Part shown: piece after piece, positions 38,864 to 48,319 of the stretch
How positions within the stretch are numbered: position 1 is the stretch's first letter
Layout of the letters: the number at the start of each line of letters is the position of its first letter
From: Streptomyces sp. R41
GTDB lineage: Bacteria; Actinomycetota; Actinomycetes; Streptomycetales; Streptomycetaceae
NCBI RefSeq assembly: GCF_041053055.1
Contig: NZ_CP163443.1
Location: 8,477,001-8,541,000 of the forward strand
Length of the DNA stretch: 64,000 bases
Direction of reading: 5' to 3'
Translations under genes and position numbers: made by a program
Notes under the pieces: model-generated
Told to the model about the DNA's origin: nothing
The model's database searches: none
What the model saw: only the letters and a program-made list of their open reading frames with translations

Positions 38864-41617
38864 ATGCAGGTAACACGCCGCCGTCGGCGTGTCGAGAAGG
38901 AGCATTCCGGCTTTCTCGGTAGACGCATCGGCCGTCGGACCCTGGTAACGGCAGGCATCACCGCTGTCGCCGTGACCGCCGCCGGCACCGCTTTCGCCCA
39001 GACGCACCAGTTCGGCACCGACCAGGTCGGCCAGATCACCGATCAGGGCCAGGTCATCTCCAGCGACCAGTACATCGCCCCGTACGGCGACCGCCTCGTC
39101 GTCAACAACGGCAAGATCATGTCGTCCTCGGTCAGCCCGGACGGCACCCACCTCGCGGCCTCGGTCACCGACGGTGGCGCGGCGCTGTCCATCGTGGACC
39201 TGAAGAGCTGGAAGGTGCAGCAACTCGTCAGCAACGCCGCGTCGTCGACCCCGCGCATCAGCAGCAACAGCGTGGGCCAGGAAGGCCCCACCTACTCGCC
39301 CGACGGTTCGCAGCTGTGGCTCGGCCAGACCGACGGCTACACCAAGTTCACCGTGAACTCGGACGGCAGCGTCGCCAACCCGACGTCCGTCAACATCCCG
39401 GCGGACGGGTCCAAGCACGCGCTCGTCGGCGAGGCGGTGTTCTCCTCCGACGGCTCCACCGTGTACTCCGCGGTCAACGGCCAGAACCGCGTGGTCGCCA
39501 TCGACGCGGCGACCGGCGCAATCAAGCAGAGCTGGTCCGTTGGTAACGCCCCGCGCGACATGACCGTGGTCGGCTCCAAGCTGTACGTCAGCAACGAGGG
39601 CGGGCGTCCGGCGAAGCCCGGCGACACCACCATCAACTCGTACGGCACCCAGGTGCCGGCCGACCCGAAGACCGCTGCCACCACCACCGGCACGGTCAGC
39701 GTCATCGACCTGGCGAACCCGGATGCCGCCGTCGCGAGCATCGACGTCGGTCTGCACCCGACCGCCCTGTACGCCAAGAACGGGGCGCTGTTCGTCACCA
39801 ACACCGCCACCAACGACGTGTCGGTCATCGACACCGCCGGCAACAAGGTCGTGCAGACCATCGCCACCCAGCCGTGGCCGGAGGCCTCGGTGGGCTACGA
39901 GCCCGACGCGGTGACGCTCACCGACGACGGTCACCTGCTGGTGACGCTCGGCCGCGCCAACGCGGTCGCCGTCTACCGGTACACGAGCCCGCAGGAGCCG
40001 GTCAGCTACGTCGGCCTGCTCCCGACGGACTACTTCCCCGCGGAGATCGCCACTGTCGGCAACCAGGTGCTGGTCTCCAACACCCGTGGTATCGACGCCC
40101 GCCGCCCCACCAACAGCGCCGCGCACGGCACCCACGACACGACATCGAGCCTGCAGCGGTTCACGCTGCCGGACGACAGCGTCATCAAGTCCGAGACGGC
40201 CAAGGTCTTCAAGCAGAACGGCTGGAACGGCGGAGCGGTCACGCTGACCGAGGGCAAGGGCGACGCGAAGCCGGTGCCGGTCCCGCTGCGGCTCGGCGAC
40301 CCCTCGACGATCAAGCACGTCTTCATGATCGTCAAGGAGAACCGGACCTACGACCAGGTCTTCGGGGACGTCAAGCAGGGCAACGGCGACCCGTCGCTTG
40401 CGCAGTTCGGCGAGAACGTGACGCCGAACCAGCACGCGCTGGCCAAGCAGTTCGGGCTGTACGACAACACGTACGACATCGGCACGAACTCCGCCGAGGG
40501 GCACAACTGGCTGATGCAGGCCGACGACCCGGAGTACACCGAGTCCTCGGCCGGTGAGTACCAGCGCAGCTACGACACCGAGGACGACGCTCTCGGTCAC
40601 CAGCGGACCGGCTTCATCTGGACCGGTGCGCAGGCGGCCGGCAAGTCCGTGCGGGACTTCGGCGAGTTCCAGCAGTTCCTGACGAAGCCGGCGGGCGCGA
40701 GCTGGCAGAACCTGTACTGCGACTCCAAGAACATGGAGGCGACCGGGCAGGACACCGCCTACCCCCTGAACTCGTCCTCGCCGATTCCGTCCCTCAACGA
40801 CGTGTCGGTGCACGGCTTCCCGAAGTTCGACACCAGCGTCCCGGACATCTACCGGGAGGGCATCTGGAAGCAGGACTTCGAGAAGAACGGTCCGGCGAAC
40901 CTGAACATGTTCTGGCTCTCCAGCGACCACACCGGTGGTCCGGCGAACGCGGCCGCTCAGGTCGCGGACAACGACCTCGCGACCGGCAGGATCGTTGACG
41001 AGATCTCGCACAGCAAGTACTGGAAGGACTCGGCGATCTTCGTGGTCGAGGACGACTCCCAGGCGGGCCTCGATCACGTCGACGGCCACCGTGCCCCGAT
41101 CCAGATCATCAGCCCCTGGGCCCAGCACGGCGTCGTCGACAGCCACTACTACTCTCAGATCACCATGATCCGGACCATCGAGCAGATCCTCGGGATACAC
41201 CCGATGAACCAGAAGGACAGCGCGGCCAGCCCGATGCGAGGGGCGTTCACCCAGAACGCGGACTTCAGGCCGTTCACCGCTCTGCCCAACCGGACCTCGC
41301 TGACCGATGGTCTGAAGACTCCGCCTGCCTGCGGCCTGGACACTCCGGCACCGCAGAACCCCAGTGCGGCGGCCGCGCCGTCGGCGAAGGTGCCGGCGGA
41401 CAAGCAGGCGCTCGCGGCGAAGTGGGAGACCTGGAAGTCGAAGCAGCGGCTGACCGGGCCCAACGCCGTGCCCGACTACGCGAACCCCGCGCAGATGAAC
41501 CACTTCACGTGGTACGAGACGCACGACTGGAAGAAGCCGTACCCCGGCGAGGACAAGATCTTCGCGCCGGAGGACGTGCCGGGTGCCTACATCCCGTCGT
41601 CGGAGTCCGACGGCTGA
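38864..41617 (+). CDS. Exported YncE-like beta-propeller / phosphoesterase fusion protein
   Basis: The 917-residue protein begins with a basic twin-arginine-like signal (GRRTLVTAGITAVAVTAAGT, cleavage near AFA-QTHQF). Residues 60-440 are beta-propeller repeats of YncE/YVTN type (SVIDLANPDAAVASIDVGLHPTALYAKNGALFVTNTATNDVSVIDTAGNKVV). From residue 480 a phosphoesterase-family domain starts with HVFMIVKENRTYDQVFGD and continues EGHNWLMQADDPEY, NLNMFWLSSDHTGG and IFVVEDDSQAGLDHVDGHR. This is the fold of acid phosphatases and phospholipase C-like enzymes. Its gene starts four bases after the permease stop, implying one operon. The substrate is unknown. Confidence 0.88.
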   Translation: MQVTRRRRRVEKEHSGFLGRRIGRRTLVTAGITAVAVTAAGTAFAQTHQFGTDQVGQITDQGQVISSDQYIAPYGDRLVVNNGKIMSSSVSPDGTHLAASVTDGGAALSIVDLKSWKVQQLVSNAASSTPRISSNSVGQEGPTYSPDGSQLWLGQTDGYTKFTVNSDGSVANPTSVNIPADGSKHALVGEAVFSSDGSTVYSAVNGQNRVVAIDAATGAIKQSWSVGNAPRDMTVVGSKLYVSNEGGRPAKPGDTTINSYGTQVPADPKTAATTTGTVSVIDLANPDAAVASIDVGLHPTALYAKNGALFVTNTATNDVSVIDTAGNKVVQTIATQPWPEASVGYEPDAVTLTDDGHLLVTLGRANAVAVYRYTSPQEPVSYVGLLPTDYFPAEIATVGNQVLVSNTRGIDARRPTNSAAHGTHDTTSSLQRFTLPDDSVIKSETAKVFKQNGWNGGAVTLTEGKGDAKPVPVPLRLGDPSTIKHVFMIVKENRTYDQVFGDVKQGNGDPSLAQFGENVTPNQHALAKQFGLYDNTYDIGTNSAEGHNWLMQADDPEYTESSAGEYQRSYDTEDDALGHQRTGFIWTGAQAAGKSVRDFGEFQQFLTKPAGASWQNLYCDSKNMEATGQDTAYPLNSSSPIPSLNDVSVHGFPKFDTSVPDIYREGIWKQDFEKNGPANLNMFWLSSDHTGGPANAAAQVADNDLATGRIVDEISHSKYWKDSAIFVVEDDSQAGLDHVDGHRAPIQIISPWAQHGVVDSHYYSQITMIRTIEQILGIHPMNQKDSAASPMRGAFTQNADFRPFTALPNRTSLTDGLKTPPACGLDTPAPQNPSAAAAPSAKVPADKQALAAKWETWKSKQRLTGPNAVPDYANPAQMNHFTWYETHDWKKPYPGEDKIFAPEDVPGAYIPSSESDG

Positions 41618-41634
41618 CGTAGACCGATCGCGTC

Positions 41635-41677
41635 AAGGGGCCCCCTGGCCGGCGTCACCGCCGGCCGGGGGCCCCTT
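41635..41677 (+). terminator. Strong hairpin terminator
   Basis: The arms aaggggccccctggccggcg and cgccggccgggggcccctt pair almost perfectly around a tcac loop, 18 bases after the phosphoesterase stop. Confidence 0.9.
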
Positions 41678-41716
41678 CTGTCGCCGAGGGCCGACGACTG
41701 GGGTCGGCCGTGATCG

Positions 41717-41914
41717 TTACGCCGTTCGGCCCGAGCACTTCGAGCGACGTGTGCCCACGACGATCGTTCCCCGGAAGGCGTTCACCGGGTCGCGGGGGCG
41801 AAAGACGTAGTCCGCGGTGAGGCCTGATTCGGCGAGGATACGCAGCCACCCGGTGAGGCTGTACATCCAGCGAACCGTCCACATTGAGCGAACGGGCCCG
41901 GTCCGTACGAGCAT
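41717..41914 (-). pseudogene. C-terminal fragment of an unidentified enzyme, methyltransferase-like
   Basis: The 65-residue frame contains VRSMWTVRWMYSLTGWLRIL, then AESGLTADYVFRPRDPVNAF and RGTIVVGTR. Such a pattern (a W-rich helix, AGL-type turn, terminal strand) is seen at the end of small-molecule methyltransferases. Nothing upstream continues it, so only a tail remains. Low certainty on family. Confidence 0.35.
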
Positions 41915-42010
41915 GCGGCGCCGCCCCTCGGGCCTTCCGGGTGAGCGGTTGTGGCTTCGCAGTCCGGAGGTGAGCCAGTCGCGATCAGCGGTGTCCCGGA
42001 AGTCGGCTTG

Positions 42011-42300
42011 TCAGGACGCTGGCATCCGGTAGCGGCGCCTGTCACCGACCATGTCGATGAACCGGCTCCCGTTCGCTTCGATCACACGTCGGGAGGCGAT
42101 GTTCGTCTCATCGACGGTCAGGAGGGCCTGCGTGATGCCGAGAGAACGGGCGATCGGCAACGCCGCGGCGAGTATCGCGGTCGCGTGTCCCCGGCGCCGC
42201 GCGCTGGGTCGCACGTCGTAACCGATGTGACCGCGGCCTTCTCCAGAGCCGGGGGCAGCCGGTGACGGATGGCCGGCCTGCTCAGCATCCGGTCGCCCTC
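42011..42300 (-). pseudogene. GNAT acetyltransferase remnant with frameshift, 5' truncated
   Basis: The main frame reads GHIGYDVRPSARRRGHATAI, then LAAALPIARSLGITQALLTVDETNIASRRVIEANGSRFID, which is the acetyl-CoA-binding core of a GNAT enzyme (RRxGxA loop, NxxSxRvxE). Just upstream a different frame gives RPAIRHRLPPALEKA, the preceding strand-helix. One base separates the two near 42230. The first half of the enzyme is absent. Confidence 0.65.
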
Positions 42301-42308
42301 GGTCGGCA

Positions 42309-42692
42309 TCATGACCCGTCGAGCAGTTTCTTCACCTCGGGCGGAAGCTCCGTGCCGGAGTAGGCGGCGACGAACTTGGCTTCACCAGGTGCATCTCCGA
42401 CTGCGATGGCCACCTTGGGAGAGATGCCCTCCACCTTGCAGGCAGTCTCCGTAGTCGCCGACTCCTTGGCGTCGTCCGGACCGCTGTCGTTACAGGGCGG
42501 CTTGGTGGCGTCGCCGAGCTTGTCCCCGACGGTGAACTCCACGTTCGCCACGTCCCGGTATGTCCGCTCCTGGTACAGGATCAGATAGGCACAGGACCCG
42601 GCCTCGTCGCCGCCGCTGCTGTCCGCCCCGCACGCGACGGCTGACACCAGCACGGCCGCCGCCAGCGCCATGGATCGCCCGACCCGGCTCAT
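42309..42692 (-). CDS. DUF6281 family lipoprotein
   Basis: The 127-residue precursor has a signal ending in a lipobox (LVSAVACGAD), so the mature N-terminal cysteine should be lipidated and the protein anchored outside the cell. The mature part reads SCAYLILYQERTYRDVANVEFTVGDKLG, then two cysteines and VAIAVGDAPGEAKFVAAYSG, matching the DUF6281 group of Streptomyces lipoproteins of unknown role. Gaggaggc lies just before the ATG at 42692. Confidence 0.8.
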   Translation of the reverse strand: MSRVGRSMALAAAVLVSAVACGADSSGGDEAGSCAYLILYQERTYRDVANVEFTVGDKLGDATKPPCNDSGPDDAKESATTETACKVEGISPKVAIAVGDAPGEAKFVAAYSGTELPPEVKKLLDGS

Positions 42693-42701
42693 CAAGCCTC
42701 C

Positions 42702-42860
42702 TCAGTAGGTGCTGCGAAGAGCGAGGACGTCTCCCTTGCCGAGGGTCCTGGCTTTCGTCGAGCACTTGAACGAGTTCTTGCACATGGTGAGGCCCCGATC
42801 TGTGAAGATCGCCGCCTGCGAAGGCGGACTGAAGTGGTGCCACGCGGAGTGGACGAGCCC
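42702..42860 (-). pseudogene. Possible C-terminal remnant of a small secreted protein
   Basis: The last codons of a long minus-strand frame read FTDRGLTMCKNSFKCSTKARTLGKGDVLALRSTY before a stop at 42702. The short beta-like text with two cysteines resembles ends of SH3-like secreted proteins, but no start, signal peptide or family was found. It may be a gene relic or chance. Confidence 0.3.
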
Positions 42861-43034
42861 GCTTCGTCCTGCTCGGCGGGCCTGCCGCGGGCGGAGGATC
42901 CCTGGCGCGGTTCCGGGCCGCGCTGAGCCCGGTGTGGTCGGGCGTTTCCGTTCGTGGGCCGAAGGACGGACTATCGAAAGGGGGACTGAAGTCGGGAGCG
43001 CGACCTGTCGGCGGTGATGGCGGTGAGGGGCTCG

Positions 43035-44300
43035 ATGCGTATCGGGAGTGTGCGCGGGGTGGCGTTGCGCGCGCACTGGAGCGTGCCGTTGATCATGCTG
43101 TTGTTCGCGTACGGTCTGGCCGCCCAGACCCTGCCCGGGTATGCGCCGGGCCTGGCACCGGTGGTGTACGCGGTCGCCGGAGTGGTCGGTGCTCTGCTGT
43201 TGCTGGTGAGTCTGGTGGTGCATGAGGCGGCGCATGCGCTGATGGCCCGCAGGGCCGGGATACCGGTACGGGACGTGACGCTGTGGGCGCTGGGTGGAAT
43301 GACCCGGATGGACCGGCCGGAGACGGCACGGGCGGCGTTCGCGGTCGCCGTCAGCGGGCCGCTCGGCAGCCTGGTGCTGGGCGGGGTCGGGCTGGGCGCG
43401 GCAGCTGGGGTGGAGGCGACGCTGGGCTGGCGAATTCTGGTTGCCGTGCTGGGCTGGCTCGGTGGCACGAACCTGCTGCTGGGCGTCTTCAACCTGCTGC
43501 CCGCCGCACCACTGGACGGGGGCCGGGTGCTCCAGGCCGTGGTGTGGTGGCGTACGGGGGACCGCGAGCGGGCCCAGCGGGCGGCCGGGCGCAGCGGACA
43601 GGTCGTCGGCATGCTGCTGGCCGTGCTGGGGTGGCTGGTGTTCGCGAGAGGGGTGTCGGGCGGGCTTTGGCTGATGGCCATCGGCCTGTTCGTGGCGGTC
43701 ACCGCCGCTGCCGAACGACGGTGGGCCGAGCTGGTCACGACCCTGCGCGGCGTACGGGCGGCCGACGCGATGACCACTCCGGTGGTCACCGGTCCCGACT
43801 GGCTGACCGTGGACCGCTTCCTGTCCGAGGTGGCCGCTCAAGCCGGGCACTCGGTACTGCCTGTGCTGGACTTCGAGGGCCACCCCAGCGGTGTCGTACG
43901 GCTGCGTCGCCTGACCGCCGTGCCGTCCGGGCAACGGGGGTCGCTGCGAGTACGGGGCGTGGCGACCCAGCTGTCCCAGTGCACGCTCGCCGCACCGGAC
44001 GAGCTCCTGATCTCCGTCCTGGAGCGCCTGGGCTCCGGCGGCGGACTGCCCATCCTGGTCATGGACGGCGGCCGCCTCGGTGGGATCGTCACGGCGCACG
44101 ACATCGACCGGCTCTCCCAGCGGCACATGACAGGCCCAGATCGCGGTGCTGCGTCATCCGGCGGTGGTGTCGGCCGCCACGGCATCCTGCGTTGCCGCCC
44201 CGGTTCTCATAAGCCTGACGTCGGCAAAGGACAGCGAGCACGGCCTCGATCGAGTCATCGACAGCCCCGCCGCCTGTTTCTCACCTCGACAGCACAGTGA
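43035..44300 (+). CDS. Site-2 protease family (M50) membrane metalloprotease with CBS pair
   Basis: The 421-residue protein has the zinc motif in LLLVSLVVHEAAHALMARRAG (HExxH), the second ligand region FNLLPAAPLDGGRVLQAVVWW and six hydrophobic segments. A CBS pair follows (VRAADAMTTPVVTGPDWLTVDRFLSE and LPILVMDGGRLGGIVTAHDIDRL). This is the CBS-containing S2P subfamily of actinobacteria, which cleaves within membranes to release regulators. The start at 43035 gives the usual MRIGSVRGVALRAHWSV opening; GTG 43014 and ATG 43017 are possible. The last 50 residues after RHMTGPDR have no family character and may come from a shifted or extended 3' end. Confidence 0.87.
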   Translation: MRIGSVRGVALRAHWSVPLIMLLFAYGLAAQTLPGYAPGLAPVVYAVAGVVGALLLLVSLVVHEAAHALMARRAGIPVRDVTLWALGGMTRMDRPETARAAFAVAVSGPLGSLVLGGVGLGAAAGVEATLGWRILVAVLGWLGGTNLLLGVFNLLPAAPLDGGRVLQAVVWWRTGDRERAQRAAGRSGQVVGMLLAVLGWLVFARGVSGGLWLMAIGLFVAVTAAAERRWAELVTTLRGVRAADAMTTPVVTGPDWLTVDRFLSEVAAQAGHSVLPVLDFEGHPSGVVRLRRLTAVPSGQRGSLRVRGVATQLSQCTLAAPDELLISVLERLGSGGGLPILVMDGGRLGGIVTAHDIDRLSQRHMTGPDRGAASSGGGVGRHGILRCRPGSHKPDVGKGQRARPRSSHRQPRRLFLTSTAQ

Positions 44301-44338
44301 AAGAGGGGCTTTCGACGCCGGCAAAGGGGGTGTCGACC

Positions 44339-44920
44339 GTGGTCAGGACGTGTCACACCGGAGTGTGGATGTGGCGATGGCGGCGGAATCCTCTCCGACG
44401 ACGCAGTGACGTCGTCGAAGCCTGGATCGTGCTCGTCGCCTGGGTCCTCGCCGCGGTGGGCAGCGTGCTCGCGGGAGTCACGACGGCTGATGCGGTGGAA
44501 CAGAGCCTTGACCGCCAGCGGCTGGAACGCCACGCCGTCACGGCGGTACTCGCCGAAGACGCGGCAGGCAAGGGGTCAGCTCGGTTCGTCGACGATGACC
44601 GTGTGTGGGTCACCGTGCGGTGGACCGCGCCGGACGGCTCCGCCCGCACCGGTCAGACCAAGGTGCCCCGCGACACCGCGGCGGGCAGCCCGGCCATCGT
44701 GTGGACGGACCGGCAGGGTCGGTTGACGTCGAAGCCGCTCAGCCCCTCGGAAGCGAATTTCCAGGCGACCTGGGCGGGCACGCTGGCCGCAATATGCGCT
44801 GGTAGCGCGGCGATCGGGAGTGCTCAACTCGTGCGCGGACGCCTGGAGCGCCGGCGCATGGAGGAATGGGCTGCCGAATGGCAGCGGTTCGGGGGACGCT
44901 GGGGCCGGACGAGTAATTGA
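44339..44920 (+). CDS. Rv1733c-family membrane protein
   Basis: The protein of about 193 residues has two membrane segments, DVVEAWIVLVAWVLAAVGSVLAG near the start and TWAGTLAAICAGSAAIGSAQLV near the end. They flank an external beta domain (VWVTVRWTAPDGSARTGQTKVP). RRNPLRRRSDVVEAW before the first span is the family hallmark. Members are linked with dormancy/DosR-type regulons in mycobacteria; their function is unknown. GTG 44339 follows aaaggggg. A longer frame from GTG 44297 overlaps the protease stop (GTGA) and cannot be excluded. Confidence 0.78.
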   Translation: MVRTCHTGVWMWRWRRNPLRRRSDVVEAWIVLVAWVLAAVGSVLAGVTTADAVEQSLDRQRLERHAVTAVLAEDAAGKGSARFVDDDRVWVTVRWTAPDGSARTGQTKVPRDTAAGSPAIVWTDRQGRLTSKPLSPSEANFQATWAGTLAAICAGSAAIGSAQLVRGRLERRRMEEWAAEWQRFGGRWGRTSN

Positions 44921-45196
44921 CCTTGTACTGCTGCTGTCCGCCCGTTCACCCCGCTGTTCGTCCCGGCGGCCGTGTTGGCCGTGGCCGGCGGAGGTTCTAC
45001 TCCCGCGTGAGCTGTGCGACACGAGCCGCGGGTGGCGGCCCGCCCGGAGCCGCGCCAGCTGAGTGATTGATGTACGCCGGTCGGGTTCCTGTGGACGTGC
45101 CGCGGCAGGTGCGGCGCGGCTCCTCGCTACCGTCCAGGAACGTCGGCCAAAGGCCCCTGTCTTGGCCATGCACCCAATCACGAGGAGCTGACGTTC

Positions 45197-45430
45197 ATGG
45201 CCGTGTGCGAGGTCTGCAACAACGACTACGAGATGGCGTTCGAGGTTCGTGCCGCAGGAGCTGTCCACATCTTCGACAGCATCGAGTGCGCCGCCCAGAA
45301 GTTGGCACCGATCTGCGACAACTGCCAGTGCCGCATCCTGGGCCACGGCCTTCAAACGGACGGACAATTCTTCTGCTGCGCGCATTGCGCGCGCCAGAGG
45401 GGCGTTGCGCAACTCGTCGATCACGCCTGA
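45197..45430 (+). CDS. Small Cys-rich metal-binding (metallothionein-like) protein
   Basis: The 77-residue protein has eight or more cysteines in paired motifs: CEVCNNDYEM, IECAAQKLAPICDNCQCRI and FFCCAHCARQ. With the histidines (GHG, VDH) it should bind zinc as two knuckles. Homologues in Streptomyces are annotated as prokaryotic metallothionein-like. The ATG follows gaggagctgac. It stands alone between the Rv1733c-like and valS genes. Confidence 0.8.
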   Translation: MAVCEVCNNDYEMAFEVRAAGAVHIFDSIECAAQKLAPICDNCQCRILGHGLQTDGQFFCCAHCARQRGVAQLVDHA

Positions 45431-45713
45431 GAGGCCTCCCGCCCGACCGGTACTGACGATCACCGGGCCACCCCGGCGATGATGTCCCGCGTGGCGGCCC
45501 CAGGTCGCGTGCGAGGTGGGTGACTGCCTCGACGACCAGGCCCGGGCGAACGTCGGCTGCGCCGTGCCCCCCGATCCCGACGGGTGGCCGGCGAGCTCGG
45601 GCCGACCGAGCCCGTCTGTTCGGACAAAGGCGCGATGACCGGTTGGCCTCGCGGTTCAGCCATGCCGAAAACGCCGGATGATCAAACCGCCTGTTCGGAT
45701 AGCGTGTCGAGGT

Positions 45714-48269
45714 ATGACGTTCACCCACCGCCATACGGGCGTTCCTGAAAAGCCCAGCCTTGAGGGGCTGGAAGAGAAATGGTCTCGACGGTGGGACGAG
45801 CAGGGCGTATTCGTATTCGACCGCACCAAGACACGCGACCAGGTGTTCTCCATCGACACCCCGCCGCCCACAGTCAGCGGCTCGCTGCATGTCGGGCATG
45901 TCTTCTCGTACACGCACACCGACGCGATCGCCCGCTACCAGCGCATGCGCGGCAAGGAAGTCTTCTACCCCATGGGGTGGGACGACAACGGCCTGCCCAC
46001 CGAACGGCGCGTGCAGAACTACTACGGAGTCCGCTGTGACCCGGCGCTCCTGTACGACCCCGGCTTCTCCCCGCCGACCACGCCTGGCAAGCAGCAAATC
46101 CCCATCTCTCGACGGAACTTCATCGAACTGTGCGAGCAGCTGACCGTCGAGGACGAGAGGGCCTTCGAGAGCCTGTGGCGCAACCTCGGCCTGTCGGTGG
46201 ACTGGACCCGCACCTACCAGACCATCGACGGCGAAGCCCGCGCCACCTCGCAGCTCGCCTTCCTCAATAACCTTGCACGCGGCGAGGCGTACATGGCCGA
46301 GGCCCCCACGTTGTGGGACGTCACCTTCCGTACGGCCGTCGCGCAGGCCGAACTCGAAGACCGCGAACGCCCCGCAGCCTTCCACCGGTTGGCCTTTCAC
46401 CAGGCGGACGGCCGACGAGTGATGATCGAGACGACCCGTCCCGAGCTGCTGCCCGCCTGTGTGGCATTGGTCGCGCACCCTGACGACGAGCGGTACCGGG
46501 ACCTCTTCGGCTCACCCGTGCGTACCCCGCTCTTCGGCGTCGAGGTGCCCGTCGTCGCGCACAGGCTGGCGGACCCCGACAAGGGCTCAGGGATCGCGAT
46601 GGTGTGCACTTTCGGCGACACGACCGACGTGACGTGGTGGCGCGAGCTGCAGCTGGAGACCCGGCCGGTGATCGGCTGGGACGGACGACTCACGGCCGAG
46701 CCGCCGGCAGGGCTGGACTCCGAGCAGGCCCGCGCCGCGTACACGCAGCTGGCCGGTGCCACGGCCCACACCGCCCGGGAACGCATCGTGTCAATGCTGC
46801 GGGCGAGTGGCGACATGGAGGGCGAGCCCCGCCCGATCACGCACGCGGTGAAGTTCTTCGAGAAGGGCGACAAGCCCCTGGAGATCGTCACAACCCGCCA
46901 GTGGTACCTGCGCAACGGTGGCCGGGACGTTCCCCTGCGCGAGGAGTTTCTCCAGCGGGGCAGTGACCTGGTCTGGCATCCCGAGCACATGCGGGTGCGC
47001 TACGAGAACTGGGTCAGCGGACTCAACGGCGACTGGCTGGTCAGCCGCCAGCGGTTCTTCGGGGTCCCCATTCCGCTCTGGTATCCCCTCGACGGAGACG
47101 GCAACCCGGACTACGACCAGCCGATTGCCCCGGACCCGGCGCTGCTGCCGGTCGACCCCAGTGCCGAGGCGCCTGCCGGGTATGCGGAAGGGCAGCGCGG
47201 CAAGCCGGAAGGCTTCATCGGTGACCCGGATGTGATGGACACCTGGGCGACGTCCTCGCTCACCCCGCAGATCGCCGGCCGCTGGTTGAAGGACCCCGAC
47301 CTGTTCGAGCGGGTCTTCCCGATGGACATGCGGCCGCAGGCACACGAGATCATCCGCACCTGGCTGTTCTCCACCGTCGTGCGCGCCCATGCCGAGCACG
47401 GTGTGCTGCCGTGGAAGCACGCCACCATCTCGGGATGGATCCTCGACCCGGACCGCAAAAAGATGTCGAAGTCCAAGGGCAACGTCGTCACTCCGGCCGA
47501 TCTCCTCGTCCAGCACGGCTCGGACGCCGTCCGCTACTGGGCGGCCGGCGGCCGACCCGGCACAGACACCGCCTTCGACACCGGCCAGATGAAGGTCGGC
47601 AGACGCCTCGCGCTGAAAATCCTCAACGCGAGCAAATTCGTCCTCAGCTTCGGCGAGGCGCCGGAAGCGGCCAAGGTGACGGAACCCCTGGACCGGGCGA
47701 TGCTCGCCGAGCTCGCGGCGACCGTCGACGACGCCACCGAGGCGTTCGAGGACTTCAACTACGCGCGCGCCCTGGAGCGTACGGAGCAGTTCTTCTGGCG
47801 CTTCTGCGACGACTACCTGGAACTGGTGAAGACCCGCGCCTACGGCGAGCACGACGACACGGCGGGTACGGAATCGGCCAGGGGCGCGTTGATGACGGCC
47901 CTCGACACGCTGCTGCGCCTGTTTGCTCCGGTCCTGCCTTTCGCGACGGAGGAGGCCTGGTCGTGGCAGGCGGAAGGCTCGGTGCATCGCGCCGCCTGGC
48001 CGGTCGCGGATGAGCTCCGCCGGATGGCCGGCGGCGCGGACGGTGAGCTGCTGGCCACCGCGGCGGAGGTCATCGCGGCGGTCCGAAAGGCCAAGTCCGA
48101 GGCGCAGGTGTCCATGCGCACCGACGTGACCAAAGCCGTCATCTCCGGGTCCCTCGCGGCGCTCGACCGCTTCGCCCTGGTCCAAGCCGACGTGCGGGCC
48201 GCGGGTCGCATCGGCGTAGTGGAGCAGCAGGTGGGAGATGGAGCGTTCACCGTGACGGTCAGTCTCTGA
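45714..48269 (+). CDS. valS: Valine--tRNA ligase
   Basis: The 851-residue class I synthetase has the HIGH signature in VSGSLHVGHVFSYTHTD (residues 59-62), the catalytic MGWDDNGLPTERRVQ, the editing-domain IETTRPELLPACVALVAHP and the KMSKS loop in DRKKMSKSKGNV (583-587). The anticodon-binding domain follows (VDDATEAFEDFNYARALERTE). The protein stops after a short C-terminal region and seems to lack the long coiled-coil arm of E. coli-type ValRS, resembling the shorter form found in some actinobacteria. It attaches valine to tRNA(Val). ATG 45714 follows cgaggt. No T-box was recognised upstream. Confidence 0.93.
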   Translation: MTFTHRHTGVPEKPSLEGLEEKWSRRWDEQGVFVFDRTKTRDQVFSIDTPPPTVSGSLHVGHVFSYTHTDAIARYQRMRGKEVFYPMGWDDNGLPTERRVQNYYGVRCDPALLYDPGFSPPTTPGKQQIPISRRNFIELCEQLTVEDERAFESLWRNLGLSVDWTRTYQTIDGEARATSQLAFLNNLARGEAYMAEAPTLWDVTFRTAVAQAELEDRERPAAFHRLAFHQADGRRVMIETTRPELLPACVALVAHPDDERYRDLFGSPVRTPLFGVEVPVVAHRLADPDKGSGIAMVCTFGDTTDVTWWRELQLETRPVIGWDGRLTAEPPAGLDSEQARAAYTQLAGATAHTARERIVSMLRASGDMEGEPRPITHAVKFFEKGDKPLEIVTTRQWYLRNGGRDVPLREEFLQRGSDLVWHPEHMRVRYENWVSGLNGDWLVSRQRFFGVPIPLWYPLDGDGNPDYDQPIAPDPALLPVDPSAEAPAGYAEGQRGKPEGFIGDPDVMDTWATSSLTPQIAGRWLKDPDLFERVFPMDMRPQAHEIIRTWLFSTVVRAHAEHGVLPWKHATISGWILDPDRKKMSKSKGNVVTPADLLVQHGSDAVRYWAAGGRPGTDTAFDTGQMKVGRRLALKILNASKFVLSFGEAPEAAKVTEPLDRAMLAELAATVDDATEAFEDFNYARALERTEQFFWRFCDDYLELVKTRAYGEHDDTAGTESARGALMTALDTLLRLFAPVLPFATEEAWSWQAEGSVHRAAWPVADELRRMAGGADGELLATAAEVIAAVRKAKSEAQVSMRTDVTKAVISGSLAALDRFALVQADVRAAGRIGVVEQQVGDGAFTVTVSL

Positions 48270-48278
48270 CGGTGTGCG

Positions 48279-48319
48279 GCGCACGGTGGAAGAATCCGAA
48301 ACGGGCTTCCACCGCGCGC
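48279..48319 (+). terminator. Hairpin after valS
   Basis: cggtggaag (48284-48292) pairs with cttccaccg (48306-48314), and the stem extends on both sides through ggcgca/cgcgcc with a mismatch. It starts ten bases after the valS stop. Confidence 0.7.

Noticed and set aside
38711..41524. 937-codon minus-strand open frame opposite the beta-propeller phosphoesterase
   Set aside because: Caused by high-GC codon use; repetitive Val/Arg text, no start signal, no domain.
45431..45713. Possible T-box leader before valS
   Set aside because: No T-box sequence, specifier loop or antiterminator pairing could be recognised.
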